64,000 nucleotides of DNA from an uncultured Cellvibrio sp. (GTDB lineage Bacteria > Pseudomonadota > Gammaproteobacteria > Pseudomonadales > Cellvibrionaceae), in contig CAMLKG010000012.1 of NCBI GenBank assembly GCA_946480695.1, positions 54,810-118,809 of the forward strand, given 5' to 3'. The notes under the pieces were generated by a model, which saw nothing but the letters and a program-made list of their open reading frames with translations, did not search any database and had not been told where the DNA came from. This document shows positions 1 to 9,186 of this stretch, piece after piece. How positions within the stretch are numbered: position 1 is the first letter of the stretch; each line of letters begins with the position of its first letter. Both the position numbers and the translations under genes were made by a program.

Positions 1-2
1 AA

Positions 3-2699
3 ATGCCGGATTCAAACCTGGCCGAATCACTGCAACGTATTACCGGTGTGTCCATCGATCGCGCAAACGGTGAAGGTAGCAAAGTAACCGTGCGCGGGTT
101 CGGTTCCAACTACAACATGGTGACCTTGAATGGCCGGGTAATGCCTACCAACAGTTACGACTCCCGCGCGTTTGACTTCGGTGACCTGGCGTCTGAAAGT
201 GTCAGTGGGCTGGAGGTATTCAAAACCAGCAAGGCAAACATTGCGAGCGGCGGTATAGGCGCGACTATCAACATCAAAACCCTGCGCCCGCTGGACGCAC
301 CCGGCATTAAAGCCTCGTTGGGCCTGAAGGCCACCCACGATGCCTCGGTCCGCGAAGGCGACGATATAACTCCCGAGGTTTCCGGGTTATTCAGTAATAC
401 CTTTGCCGATGACACCATCGGTATCGCGTTAACCGGCAGTTACCAGGAGCGCGATAGTTCTACAACAGGTGCCAATAACCAGCAATGGAATACCCGCAAA
501 TGGACCGCCGCGGAAGCCGCCGGATTCGGCAATGCCGGTGCGACCATTATCAACGCACCCGAAGAGGGCCAGTTATTTTCTACTCCCATTGATTACCGCT
601 TTACATTGGGTGAATCCGAGCGCACGCGCACCAATGGGCAATTAACCCTCCAGTACCAGCCGGTTGAACGTGTAAAGGCGACCCTGGATTACACCTACTC
701 GGAAAATGAATGGTATGAGACCCGCATCGAACAATCGTTATGGTTCGTGAATGCGCGCTCCTATGCCGAATTTGATGACGAAACCGTCAAGACCCCGGTA
801 CTGGTCACTGAAACCATTACCAATCCAAAAGACATCAGTTTCGCCCGCCAGGTTTTTGCCGGGGTTAACGAAAACGATGCTATAGGTTTTAACCTGAGCC
901 TGGATTTCACCGACGATTTAAACCTTACCCTGGATTACAACCGGGCCAGCGCCACCAACGAACCCAACGATCCGCGCGGTAGTGAATTGAACGCGTCGGT
1001 AGCTGCAAACGTTGTCAAAACCCAAACCGTCGATTGGTCGCGCGATCTGCCGACGATGATCATTTCGGTTGATGATGTGAATGGCAATAACAATGGTGTC
1101 CTCGACGCGGGTGATATGACAACCACTGCCGGTACGCATAATTGGCAATCAGTCGATAACGACCTGGAACAAATTCGTTTGGATGGCACCTGGAAATTCA
1201 ATGACAACACCTTGCAGTTCGGGATTGAGCAACGCAACAACCAATACCTGGGGCTGCAAAAGAATGACTGCTGCGCATTGATGGGAGACTGGGGCGGTGC
1301 AAACCCGGCTATTGTCCCCGATTCATTTTGGACGCCGCGCGACTTTACGAAAGAATATTCCGGTTACGATATTTCCGGATCATTCACCGGCGGTATGGAT
1401 TGGGACTTCGATGAAGTTACCAATTGGGCTGCCTCGCAAGCGGCGGCGGGAACGCCGGGCTTTAGCGGATTCCCCGATGGCAAATTCCAGGCCCGCTCCA
1501 AAGTCACCAGTATGCGCGACATTGAAGAAGATATTCAGTCCGCCTACGTACAATTACATATGCCGGGTGATTTCAATGATATGCCGTACAACCTTTTGGT
1601 CGGCTTGCGTTATGAACAAACCGAAATCACCTCATCCACACTATTCGCGGCGCCCTTGCGTATCGAATGGACCGGTGATGACGACTTCAATGTTCCTTTA
1701 TCGAACGTAACTGTGCCTATGTCCAGGTCGGGTGATTATGATCACCTGTTACCTAACCTCGATTTCGACATTAGTATTACCGACGACTTTAAAGTCCGGT
1801 TCTCCGCCAGCCAAACCATCGCACGTCCGACATACAATTTGTTACGCGCGGATATTGGCTGTTGCAGCGTAAGGGGCTACACCGCGTCCCAGGGCAACCC
1901 GGATTTGGAACCGCTGGAATCGACTAACCTCGATATATCCGCAGAGTGGTATTACGACGATGCGAGCTATATTTCGTTGGGTGCGTACTTCAAGGACACT
2001 GACAAATTCTTCAGTGAGCAATCCATCCAGATGCCATTGTTTGATTTACGCGATCCCACCAAAGGCGCGCGCGCGGTCACTGCTACAAACCAATTGATTG
2101 CCGAAGGTGATCCCGTGCCGAATGCTGCGGAAATCTGGGATCGTTTGATGCAAAACGTGGGTTGGACGGGCGGGCCGATTACTATTCTTGCCGAACCCGA
2201 TGCACCGATCGCGATATGGAACGTGAATACGCCGGTTAACAACAAAAGTGCAAAAATCCATGGTATGGAATTCGCGCTACAGCATATGTTCGGTGAATCC
2301 GGATTTGGTGTTCAAGCTAACTACACTACCGTTAACGGCGATGTGGAATTTAACAACAATTCGTTGGATACCCAATTTGCACTTGTTGGCCTTAGCGATA
2401 CGGCAAACCTGGTAGGTTTCTACGAAAACAACGGATGGCAAGCGCGCGTTGCCTACAATTGGCGTGACAAGTTCCTGGATACTACGAACGCTTACAATAA
2501 CGAGCCTGGTTACACCGAGGAATACGCCACTGTCGATGCAAACATCAGCTACAACTTCAATGACAACATCACTATTTCATTGGAAGGTTTAAACCTGACA
2601 GGCGAAGATAAACGTCGCCATGGCCGTACGGAAGTGCAATTGTGGCGTATTGAATTATACGAACCACGTTACATGTTGGGTGCCCGCTATAATTTCTAA
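3..2699 (+). CDS. TonB-dependent receptor, 5'-truncated by window edge
   Basis: Outer-membrane receptor that brings a large ligand into the periplasm using TonB energy. The visible 898 residues begin inside the plug: PDSNLAESLQRITGVSIDR followed by VRGFGSNYNMVTLNGR is the plug signature of the large receptors (TonB-Xanth-Caul type) that in many gammaproteobacteria take up oligosaccharides. The barrel follows and ends on the terminal aromatic Phe (YNF). The signal peptide, TonB box and true start lie upstream of the window, so the Met at base 3 is internal. Two vicinal Cys pairs (DCCAL and GCCSV) occur in the barrel. A rho-independent terminator follows 25 bases after the stop, so it is the last gene of its transcript. 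The substrate cannot be told from sequence; sugar is an inference from family type. Confidence 0.93.
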   Translation: MPDSNLAESLQRITGVSIDRANGEGSKVTVRGFGSNYNMVTLNGRVMPTNSYDSRAFDFGDLASESVSGLEVFKTSKANIASGGIGATINIKTLRPLDAPGIKASLGLKATHDASVREGDDITPEVSGLFSNTFADDTIGIALTGSYQERDSSTTGANNQQWNTRKWTAAEAAGFGNAGATIINAPEEGQLFSTPIDYRFTLGESERTRTNGQLTLQYQPVERVKATLDYTYSENEWYETRIEQSLWFVNARSYAEFDDETVKTPVLVTETITNPKDISFARQVFAGVNENDAIGFNLSLDFTDDLNLTLDYNRASATNEPNDPRGSELNASVAANVVKTQTVDWSRDLPTMIISVDDVNGNNNGVLDAGDMTTTAGTHNWQSVDNDLEQIRLDGTWKFNDNTLQFGIEQRNNQYLGLQKNDCCALMGDWGGANPAIVPDSFWTPRDFTKEYSGYDISGSFTGGMDWDFDEVTNWAASQAAAGTPGFSGFPDGKFQARSKVTSMRDIEEDIQSAYVQLHMPGDFNDMPYNLLVGLRYEQTEITSSTLFAAPLRIEWTGDDDFNVPLSNVTVPMSRSGDYDHLLPNLDFDISITDDFKVRFSASQTIARPTYNLLRADIGCCSVRGYTASQGNPDLEPLESTNLDISAEWYYDDASYISLGAYFKDTDKFFSEQSIQMPLFDLRDPTKGARAVTATNQLIAEGDPVPNAAEIWDRLMQNVGWTGGPITILAEPDAPIAIWNVNTPVNNKSAKIHGMEFALQHMFGESGFGVQANYTTVNGDVEFNNNSLDTQFALVGLSDTANLVGFYENNGWQARVAYNWRDKFLDTTNAYNNEPGYTEEYATVDANISYNFNDNITISLEGLNLTGEDKRRHGRTEVQLWRIELYEPRYMLGARYNF

Positions 2700-2723
2700 T
2701 TTGCTGGTGTAATACCTCTGGAG

Positions 2724-2750
2724 AAAGCCGCTGTGAACAGCGGCTTTTCT
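2724..2750 (+). terminator. Rho-independent terminator after the TonB receptor
   Basis: Stem AAAGCCGCTGT (2724-2734) pairs with ACAGCGGCTTT (2737-2747), followed by a T-rich tract. It lies 25 bases after the receptor stop codon. Confidence 0.85.
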
Positions 2751-2820
2751 TATTCGAGTGTTTTAATGGCGGGAGTCATAGGAATTGTTTGATTCCCTCA
2801 AAACCTGGAAAACAGATTTA

Positions 2821-3327
2821 TCAATGAAACGACCGCATTAACCCAAGCAAATACCCAATGCGTACATTGGATAATTGCCGATAGTCAGGATAGGGCGCAA
2901 CAATAATCCTGAATTCCTTATTCACGGCAAAGTAATTGTCTAACCAGATCAAGGGCGGTAAGTCCAGTTGCGCCGCATAAGTTTTTCCTGCGATGACATG
3001 GATCGCGCAGCCTGGCATATCCAGGGCTGGTGCGCTGAATAGTAACGCTTCGCGCGAATGGGGTTGGAACAGTTCTAAATCGCGATACTCTTGCCAACGT
3101 GATGGTAAATCATGTCGTTGCACCAACACGTACCAGTCGAACAATAATTTTGCATAAACATTAAATGCTTTGCGCCAGTGGTTACTGGTGTGTTTAACAA
3201 TATGAGCTAATTCACCGATGGCTAAACCACGCAGATCATCCATAAAGGGATAATCATCAATCAATGGTCGATTAGCAATATAGAAATTAATTGTGCTGTG
3301 TTTTGACCCAAGGCCAACTGTTTTCAT
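2821..3327 (-). CDS. Conserved hypothetical protein, probably DUF6942
   Basis: Soluble 168-residue protein with no signal peptide or membrane segment. The N-terminal stretch INFYIANRPLIDDYPFMDDL and the later NHWRKAFNVYAKLLF resemble the DUF6942 family of marine gammaproteobacteria. That assignment is from memory of the family and is only moderately sure. No catalytic motif is evident and no function is known to me. Its ATG lies 9 bases after the UPF0303 stop on the same strand and has only a weak ribosome-binding site, so it is probably co-transcribed and coupled to that gene, possibly with metH further upstream. Confidence 0.75.
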   Translation of the reverse strand: MKTVGLGSKHSTINFYIANRPLIDDYPFMDDLRGLAIGELAHIVKHTSNHWRKAFNVYAKLLFDWYVLVQRHDLPSRWQEYRDLELFQPHSREALLFSAPALDMPGCAIHVIAGKTYAAQLDLPPLIWLDNYFAVNKEFRIIVAPYPDYRQLSNVRIGYLLGLMRSFH

Positions 3328-3336
3328 TCTAATGGC

Positions 3337-3816
3337 TTAAATGTTGTTGGTTTGTCTGGTCATCAATTCCCGCAGGGCATCCACTGCTAACTGATGATCT
3401 GTTTCTTGCGGCAAACCGGAAACAGTAACGGCACCGATGAGCCCGCTATTTTTAATGCGGATCGGAAATGAGCCCCCATGGGCGCAATATTCCTTGGGAT
3501 CTATGTGCGGTTGGGTTTCAAAGTCGCGATTTTTGGCGGCGCTGTATTGTCCCTGGTAGTAAGAGCTATGTCCAAAGCGCATTACTGATTGCCGTTTACG
3601 GCGTAACCATTCCTGATGGTCTTTTACCGTACCCTGCATCGCATAACTGAATACCACCTGCTCGAAAGCATAAATTTCAATGGAAACAGAAACACTAATT
3701 CGTTCGGCGTGCGTTTTGATTAAATTTCCCAATTCCCACGCGGTATCCTTGTTAAAAAAGCGCAGTTCGAGTTCGTCCTCTTGTGCTAATAATTCATTCA
3801 AAAGATCATCGTACAT
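3337..3816 (-). CDS. UPF0303 / heme-degrading-domain family protein
   Basis: Small cytoplasmic protein of about 159 residues, of the UPF0303 family (fold shared with HbpS/GlcG-like heme-binding proteins). Supporting motifs are FSYAMQGT, WLRRKRQSVMRFGHSSYY, and the C-terminal HGGSFPIRIKNSGLIGAVTVSGL, which is the glycine-rich segment typical of the fold. ATGs exist at 3822 and 3816. An AAGGAA sits at proper spacing only from 3816, so that start is preferred. The gene lies 60 bases downstream of metH on the same strand and 9 bases upstream of the DUF6942-like gene, so a three-gene transcript is plausible. The biochemical role is not established. Confidence 0.85.
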   Translation of the reverse strand: MYDDLLNELLAQEDELELRFFNKDTAWELGNLIKTHAERISVSVSIEIYAFEQVVFSYAMQGTVKDHQEWLRRKRQSVMRFGHSSYYQGQYSAAKNRDFETQPHIDPKEYCAHGGSFPIRIKNSGLIGAVTVSGLPQETDHQLAVDALRELMTRQTNNI

Positions 3817-3876
3817 ATTCATTTCCTTGCATTACTATCGAATCAAATGGGTAAATCAAAGGGTGTTCTATAACAA

Positions 3877-6800
3877 TTACTCACCGGAAGTTTCCGGTTC
3901 GTATGCCAACACCGGGCTTAGCCAGCGCTCGATTTCCTGCACACTCACCCCCTTACGCTGCGCCAGGCTTTCTACCTGGTCCTTTTCTATTTTATCGGTA
4001 TTGAAATAAACTGATTCAGGATGCGAAAAATACCAACCGGAGACAGCAGCCGTTGGCAGCATTGCGAAATGCTCTGTCAACCTGATCCCGGTATTTTTTT
4101 CCGCATCCAGTAATTTAAATAAGGTTGCTTTCTCGGTGTGATCCGGGCATGCCGGGTAGCCGGGGGCGGGGCGGATACCTTTGTATGCTTCCTTGATAAG
4201 TTGCTCATTATCCAGGTTTTCCTCGCGATCATAACCCCAGAATTCTTTGCGCACGCGTTGGTGCATATGCTCAGCGAAGGCTTCAGCCAAACGGTCGGCA
4301 AGGGCTTTAACCATAATGCTATTGTAATCGTCGCCCTTGTTCTGATATTCCTTTGCCAATTCTTCTGCACCTATGCCTGCGGTTACCGCAAATCCGCCGA
4401 TGTAATCCTGCTTGCCGGATTCTTTTGGAGCTACGAAATCCGCCAGTGAATAATGCGGTTTGGTTTCGTTGCCTTGTTTAAGATGCTGCTGGCGAATATG
4501 GTGCAAGGTGGAGGTTTGCTTTCCATCCGCATCGTAAACGGCAATATCGTCTGCATTGATAGTATTGGCTGGCCAGAAACCGATAACACCATTCGCTTTA
4601 ATTAATTTTTCGTCAATTAATTTGCGTAACATTGTTTGCGCATCGTCCCACAGGTTGCGCGCAGCTTCGCCAACGATTTCGTCTTGCAAGATTTTCGGAA
4701 ATTTTCCAGCGAGATCCCAACTGATAAAAAACGGTGTCCAATCAATAAAATCGACCAGCGCATTTAAATCATAATCTTCAAATATTTGAATGCCGGTAAA
4801 AACAGGGGTAGGGGGAGTGTAGTTTCCCCAGTCCAGTTTCAAACCTTTGGCGATAGCTTCAGGATAGGTGCGCACCGTGCCGCGTGGTTTGCGATTGGCA
4901 TTGCGCTCGCGAACCACAATGTATTCCTGTTTTATGTCCGCTACGAATTTTGGACGCAGGTCATCAGAAAGTAAGGTACTGGCAACACCCACAGCGCGTG
5001 ACGCATCCGGGACATAAACGACTTGATTCAATTTGAATACCGGATCAATTTTTACGGCGGTATGTGCTTTGGATGTGGTGGCGCCGCCGATCAATAAGGG
5101 TTTATTGATGCCACGGCGTTCCATTTCGCGGCCAACAAAAACCATTTCATCCAGCGAGGGTGTAATCAAACCGGAAAGGCCGATGATGTCGCAGTTCTGT
5201 TCGATAGCGGTGTCCAGGATTTTATCGCAGGGCACCATTACCCCCAGGTCAACTACTTCGAAGTTATTACATTGCAACACCACACCGACAATATTTTTCC
5301 CGATGTCATGTACGTCGCCCTTCACCGTGGCCATCAAAATTTTCCCGTTGGGTTTTGCAGCCTCGGTTTTTTCCGCTTCGATAAACGGTTGCAAATAGGC
5401 AACGGATTGTTTCATCACGCGCGCGGACTTAACCACTTGGGGTAAAAACATTTTACCGGCCCCGAATAAATCGCCAACCACATTCATGCCGTCCATCAAA
5501 GGGCCCTCAATGACATCAAGCGGGCGTGGGTAATGTTGGCGCGCTTCTTCAGTATCCGCTTCGATATATGTGGAAACACCTTTAACCAATGCATGTTCGA
5601 TGCGCTTGGCAATGGGCCAACTGCGCCATTCCAAATCTTCTTTTTTCTCTGCGCCTGTACCCTCCCCACGGTATTTTTCCGCAATTTCAAGTAGCGCTTC
5701 GGTACTTCCCGCATGGCGATTGAGAATGACATCCTCAACTTTTTCTTTTAATTCAGCGGGAAGGTCGTCATAAACCGCCAGTTGGCCGGCATTGACGATA
5801 CCCATGTTCATGCCCGCCTTAATCGCGTGATATAAAAATACCGAGTGAATAGCTTCACGTACCGGATTGTTTCCGCGGAAAGAAAACGAAACATTGGAAA
5901 CCCCCCCACTTACCCCTGCGTGGGGCAAGTTGCTTCGAATCCAGCGAGTTGCCTCAATAAAATCCACAGCGTAGTTATTATGTTCTTCTATGCCGGTTGC
6001 GACCGCAAAAATATTCGGATCAAAAATAATATCTTCCGGCGGAAAATTTAACCGGTCCACCAACGTCCGGTAAGAGCGCTCACAAATTTCCTGCTTGCGC
6101 GCCATGGTATCCGCCTGGCCGGTTTCGTCGAAGGCCATAACCACTACCGCTGCACCGTAGCGCATACATAATTTTGCTTTGTGTAAAAACTCTTCCTCGC
6201 CTTCTTTCAAACTAATCGAGTTAACAATTGGCTTGCCTTGAATACACTTTAGGCCAGCTTCGATGACTTCCCATTTGGATGAATCAACCATAATGGGCAC
6301 ACGCGCAATTTCCGGTTCGCCCGCAATGAGATTCAGAAACCGCACCATGGCTTTTTCGGCGTCGAGCATACCTTCATCCATGTTGATATCAATTACCTGC
6401 GCACCGTTTTCCACTTGCTCCAGGGCAACGTCGAGTGCTGTGGTGTAATCTTCTTCCACAATTAATTTTTTGAATCGTGCCGAGCCGGTAACGTTGCAGC
6501 GTTCGCCCACGTTTACAAATAAAGAACTCCTGGTGATATTAAAAGGTTCAAGGCCGGACAAGCGGCAGGCGGGTTCAATATCGGGAATTTGACGCGGTGG
6601 ATATTTTGCCATTACATCGGCAATGGCTTTGATATGCGCAGGCGTTGTACCGCAGCAGCCCCCGATAATATTTAAAAATCCGCTCGCCGCGAATTCTTCA
6701 ACAATCTCCACCATTTCCTGCGCGGTTTGGTCGTATTCACCAAATTCATTAGGTAAGCCGGCGTTAGGATGGGCGCTGACAAAACAATTAGCCACGCGTG

Positions 6801-7602
6801 ACATTTCCTGCACGTATTGACGCAATTCCTTTGCCCCCAGCGCGCAGTTCAATCCCATGCTAAGCGGGCGGGCATGTGCGAGTGAGTTGTAAAACGCCTC
6901 GGTAGTCTGGCCGGAAAGGGTACGGCCTGAAGCATCGGTAATGGTGCCGGAAATCATAATGGGCAATTCAATGCCGACATCGGCGAAATATTTTTGCACC
7001 GCAAATACGGCGGCTTTGGCGTTGAGTGTGTCGAAAATAGTTTCGATCAAAATAATATCGGCGCCGCCTTTAACAAGGGAGTCCGTTGCTTCCACATAAT
7101 TTTCAACCAATTGGTCGAAAGTTACATTGCGCGCCCCCGGATCATTGACGTCCGGTGAAATGGAGCAGGTACGACTGGTTGGTCCGAGGACACCGGCCAC
7201 AAAACGCGGCTTGCCGGGATTATTCGCGGTGAATTCATCGCAGAGTTCACGGGCCAGTTTGGCTGCGGCGAAGTTCAACTCGGGTACCAGGTCTTCCATA
7301 TCATAATCAGCCATGGAAATACGGGTAGAGTTGAAGGTGTTGGTCTCCAGGATATCAGCCCCGGCATCAAGATAGGCGCGCTGGATTTCGCGGATGACTT
7401 GGGGCTTGGTGATACTGAGCAAGTCGTTATTACCGGCAATGTCCATGTGGTAATTGGCAAAGCGCTCGCCGCGATAGTCAGCTTCCTTTAGTTTATAGCT
7501 CTGGATCATAGTGCCCATACCACCATCCAGGATAAGGATTCGTTCTTTAATCGCTTGGTGAAGTGCTTCAATACGAGCGTGCAGGGCAGCGTGTGCAGTC
7601 AT
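3877..7602 (-). CDS. metH: Cobalamin-dependent methionine synthase
   Basis: Transfers a methyl group from 5-methyltetrahydrofolate through methylcobalamin to homocysteine, giving methionine. It has 1241 residues (E. coli MetH is about 1227) with all four modules in order. The homocysteine module comes first (GGMGTMIQ near residue 28; zinc cysteines in NCALG and [11 protein letters not shown]). The pterin-binding module follows ([21 protein letters not shown]). The B12 cap and B12 domain carry the ligand motif DVHDIGKN, and the C-terminal S-adenosylmethionine activation domain includes [15 protein letters not shown]. The start ATG has an AGG about 8 bases upstream. I saw no cobalamin or SAH riboswitch in the leader. 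Confidence 0.98.
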   Translation of the reverse strand: MTAHAALHARIEALHQAIKERILILDGGMGTMIQSYKLKEADYRGERFANYHMDIAGNNDLLSITKPQVIREIQRAYLDAGADILETNTFNSTRISMADYDMEDLVPELNFAAAKLARELCDEFTANNPGKPRFVAGVLGPTSRTCSISPDVNDPGARNVTFDQLVENYVEATDSLVKGGADIILIETIFDTLNAKAAVFAVQKYFADVGIELPIMISGTITDASGRTLSGQTTEAFYNSLAHARPLSMGLNCALGAKELRQYVQEMSRVANCFVSAHPNAGLPNEFGEYDQTAQEMVEIVEEFAASGFLNIIGGCCGTTPAHIKAIADVMAKYPPRQIPDIEPACRLSGLEPFNITRSSLFVNVGERCNVTGSARFKKLIVEEDYTTALDVALEQVENGAQVIDINMDEGMLDAEKAMVRFLNLIAGEPEIARVPIMVDSSKWEVIEAGLKCIQGKPIVNSISLKEGEEEFLHKAKLCMRYGAAVVVMAFDETGQADTMARKQEICERSYRTLVDRLNFPPEDIIFDPNIFAVATGIEEHNNYAVDFIEATRWIRSNLPHAGVSGGVSNVSFSFRGNNPVREAIHSVFLYHAIKAGMNMGIVNAGQLAVYDDLPAELKEKVEDVILNRHAGSTEALLEIAEKYRGEGTGAEKKEDLEWRSWPIAKRIEHALVKGVSTYIEADTEEARQHYPRPLDVIEGPLMDGMNVVGDLFGAGKMFLPQVVKSARVMKQSVAYLQPFIEAEKTEAAKPNGKILMATVKGDVHDIGKNIVGVVLQCNNFEVVDLGVMVPCDKILDTAIEQNCDIIGLSGLITPSLDEMVFVGREMERRGINKPLLIGGATTSKAHTAVKIDPVFKLNQVVYVPDASRAVGVASTLLSDDLRPKFVADIKQEYIVVRERNANRKPRGTVRTYPEAIAKGLKLDWGNYTPPTPVFTGIQIFEDYDLNALVDFIDWTPFFISWDLAGKFPKILQDEIVGEAARNLWDDAQTMLRKLIDEKLIKANGVIGFWPANTINADDIAVYDADGKQTSTLHHIRQQHLKQGNETKPHYSLADFVAPKESGKQDYIGGFAVTAGIGAEELAKEYQNKGDDYNSIMVKALADRLAEAFAEHMHQRVRKEFWGYDREENLDNEQLIKEAYKGIRPAPGYPACPDHTEKATLFKLLDAEKNTGIRLTEHFAMLPTAAVSGWYFSHPESVYFNTDKIEKDQVESLAQRKGVSVQEIERWLSPVLAYEPETSGE

Positions 7603-7668
7603 GGATAACCTATCGATGAAAAGATTGCCGGGGCAATATCAAAAAAAATTGATATAGAAATTTGGCGT

Positions 7669-7680
7669 GGATTCTAGCAG
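7669..7680 (-). promoter_or_regulatory. Possible extended -10 promoter for metH
   Basis: On the minus strand TGCTAGAAT (7679-7671) fits an extended -10 element about 70 bases before the metH start. No good -35 is seen. The leader between it and metH holds two small AT- or GC-rich palindromes but no recognised riboswitch. Confidence 0.4.
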
Positions 7681-7792
7681 AAACCCACGAAAAGGCGTTA
7701 TTGAGTAACCCTGACGGTGAACATTTTATGTTCGCAAGGCTAGGGATTTGCCCCTTTTCAGGGCTTGGCGGGGATAGCAGTGATATCGGTTA

Positions 7793-8023
7793 TCACTTAT
7801 CCAGGTGCACGGTTTTTTCGATTTTAATCCGTGGAGGTTGTTGGACGGGGCGCAGGTGAACCATTACGAGCACTGCAAAAAATGCAAAACCTACGGCGGC
7901 AATGGTTATTGACTCCGGATAAAGCATTCCAAAGATTAAATGAGCGACAACCAAGCTTAAATAAAGGGTCATCCGCAAATTTTTGTTGTTCAGTAAGAAA
8001 TCATTGTTTTCTTGGGAAATCAT
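7793..8023 (-). CDS. Small predicted inner-membrane protein
   Basis: 76-residue protein that I do not recognise. A hydrophilic N-terminus rich in Asn (residues 1-15) is followed by two hydrophobic helices at roughly 18-33 and 40-56 (SLVVAHLIFGMLYPES; ITIAAVGFAFFAVLVMVHL). The tail is basic and proline-containing (RPVQQPPRIKIEK). The start ATG has a GGAGAG at good spacing, which supports a real gene over chance. It lies 190 bases upstream of metH on the same strand, and metH probably has its own promoter. Nothing ties it to methionine synthesis. Confidence 0.7.
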   Translation of the reverse strand: MISQENNDFLLNNKNLRMTLYLSLVVAHLIFGMLYPESITIAAVGFAFFAVLVMVHLRPVQQPPRIKIEKTVHLDK

Positions 8024-8361
8024 TTTTAACTCTCCGGTTGGCGCGAAATGCTACATTGGTCACACACTTATGTATGCATGCTTCACACCATAAAATCATA
8101 GTTTCATTAACTCATTATTACGTAATTAAATTTCTCTATGGGAAACCTTATCCGACGAGTGGTTAAAACGGGGTTTTTGTGATAACAGGCGCCACTAAGC
8201 CAGCCTGGGTAGCTACGGGTTGGTTATATAAATCCTCCTCGTCGTTAGGACACTGGCAGAAAAATTCTGATGCGGAACCACGTATTCTTCAGTAGAATAC
8301 CTGAGTAATTTAATCGGGTATTATCTTCACACCCGCCGGAACGTTTAGTGAAAAGGTTTAT
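8024..8361. other. 338-base divergent intergenic region, small membrane gene / nfuA
   Basis: Holds the ribosome-binding site of the minus-strand gene at the left and the nfuA promoter with its IscR site at the right. Bases about 8050-8280 are moderately AT-rich. I see no further gene or structured RNA there. Confidence 0.6.
8297..8321 (+). promoter_or_regulatory. IscR type-1 operator upstream of nfuA
   Basis: The 25-base site opens with ATACCTGAGT and closes with AATCGGGTAT. It matches 23 of 25 positions of the published E. coli IscR type-1 consensus (ATASYYGACT-rwwwy-AGTCRRSTAT). A TATTAT that could be the -10 box (8319-8324) overlaps its right edge, so bound [2Fe-2S]-IscR would cover the core promoter. 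Repression under iron-sulfur-replete conditions and induction on cluster stress are the expected outcome. Confidence 0.82.
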
Positions 8362-8949
8362 ATGGTTAACGTCGATATCACCGAATCTGCCCAGACATAT
8401 TTGAAAGAATTATTAGATAAGCAAAAAGACAATGATGGTATTGGTATACGCATGTTTGTGGCCAATCCGGGTACTCCCAACGCCGAGACTTGCATTGCTT
8501 ACTGCCGCCCTGGTGAGCAGAAAGAAGGGGATGTGGTCGTTCCGCTTAACGGCTTCAATGCTTATTTTGAGGAGCGCAGCCTGCCTTTTTTGGAGGATGC
8601 CAAGGTGGATTATTCGCCGGATCGCATGGGTGGCCAGCTCACTATTCGCGCCCCCAACTCGAAAATGCCACGGGTAACTGATGATAGCCCGCTGGAAGAT
8701 CGTATTAATTATGTTTTGTATAACGATGTGAACCCAAGCCTTGCTTCCCACGGCGGCAATGTGAGCCTGGTTGAAGTCACCGAAGATAAGATTGCGGTAT
8801 TGAAATTTGGCGGCGGTTGCCAGGGCTGCGGTTCAGTGGCCATCACCTTGAAACAGGGGATAGAAGTGCAGCTCATGGATAAATTACCTGAGTTAAAAGG
8901 TATTCGCGATGTAACTGACCATACGGATCGCTCCAACGCCTATATGTAA
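8362..8949 (+). CDS. nfuA: Fe-S biogenesis protein NfuA
   Basis: Carrier that receives [4Fe-4S] clusters and passes them to apo-enzymes under iron or oxidative stress. It has 195 residues (E. coli 191). The N-terminal degenerate A-type domain covers about residues 1-100. The C-terminal Nfu domain has the cluster-binding pair in [11 protein letters not shown], at Cys153 and Cys156. It is a single-gene unit: an IscR type-1 site lies 41 bases upstream and a strong terminator follows. This is consistent with its known role alongside Isc/Suf. An iron-uptake block follows directly downstream. Confidence 0.97.
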   Translation: MVNVDITESAQTYLKELLDKQKDNDGIGIRMFVANPGTPNAETCIAYCRPGEQKEGDVVVPLNGFNAYFEERSLPFLEDAKVDYSPDRMGGQLTIRAPNSKMPRVTDDSPLEDRINYVLYNDVNPSLASHGGNVSLVEVTEDKIAVLKFGGGCQGCGSVAITLKQGIEVQLMDKLPELKGIRDVTDHTDRSNAYM

Positions 8950-8972
8950 CCCATTCGTAGTCATGCGCCTGG

Positions 8973-8998
8973 AAATACCGCCTTATGGCGGTATTTTC
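8973..8998 (+). terminator. Rho-independent terminator after nfuA
   Basis: Ten-base stem AAATACCGCC / GGCGGTATTT with loop TTAT, then a short T run. It starts 24 bases after the nfuA stop. Confidence 0.88.
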
Positions 8999-9093
8999 GT
9001 TTCTGCTTCCCGATTATCGCAATTTCCCTATAACGCTTTTCTGATTCACACCGTTGATATTAATGCCATATTTTGTAAACAATGGCGACAAAT

Positions 9094-9134
9094 GGGAATT
9101 ATTATCATTGCAATTGCTAATGGTTATCGATAAA
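9094..9134 (+). promoter_or_regulatory. Two tandem Fur boxes before the siderophore receptor
   Basis: Bases 9094-9112 contain ATTATCATT, and bases 9116-9134 contain TAATGGTTATCGATAA. Each matches about 13 of 19 positions of the Fur consensus (GATAATGATTATCATTATC). They sit 22 bases apart, two helical turns on one face, ending 52 bases before the receptor start. Iron-dependent repression by Fur is the expected regulation. Confidence 0.8.
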
Positions 9135-9186
9135 ATTTGAAAAAATTGTTAATTGCGTATTCCTATTACTAGAAAGGGCGTTTCTC

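Noticed and set aside
7603..7792. Cobalamin or SAH riboswitch in the metH leader
   Set aside because: No B12-box or SAH core sequences found. The palindromes present are short and AT-rich or trivial.
8187..8220. B12-box-like bases (GGCGCCACTAAGCCAGCC) on the plus strand
   Set aside because: Only a fragment matches, the rest of the riboswitch core is missing, and the downstream gene is nfuA, which has a clear IscR site.
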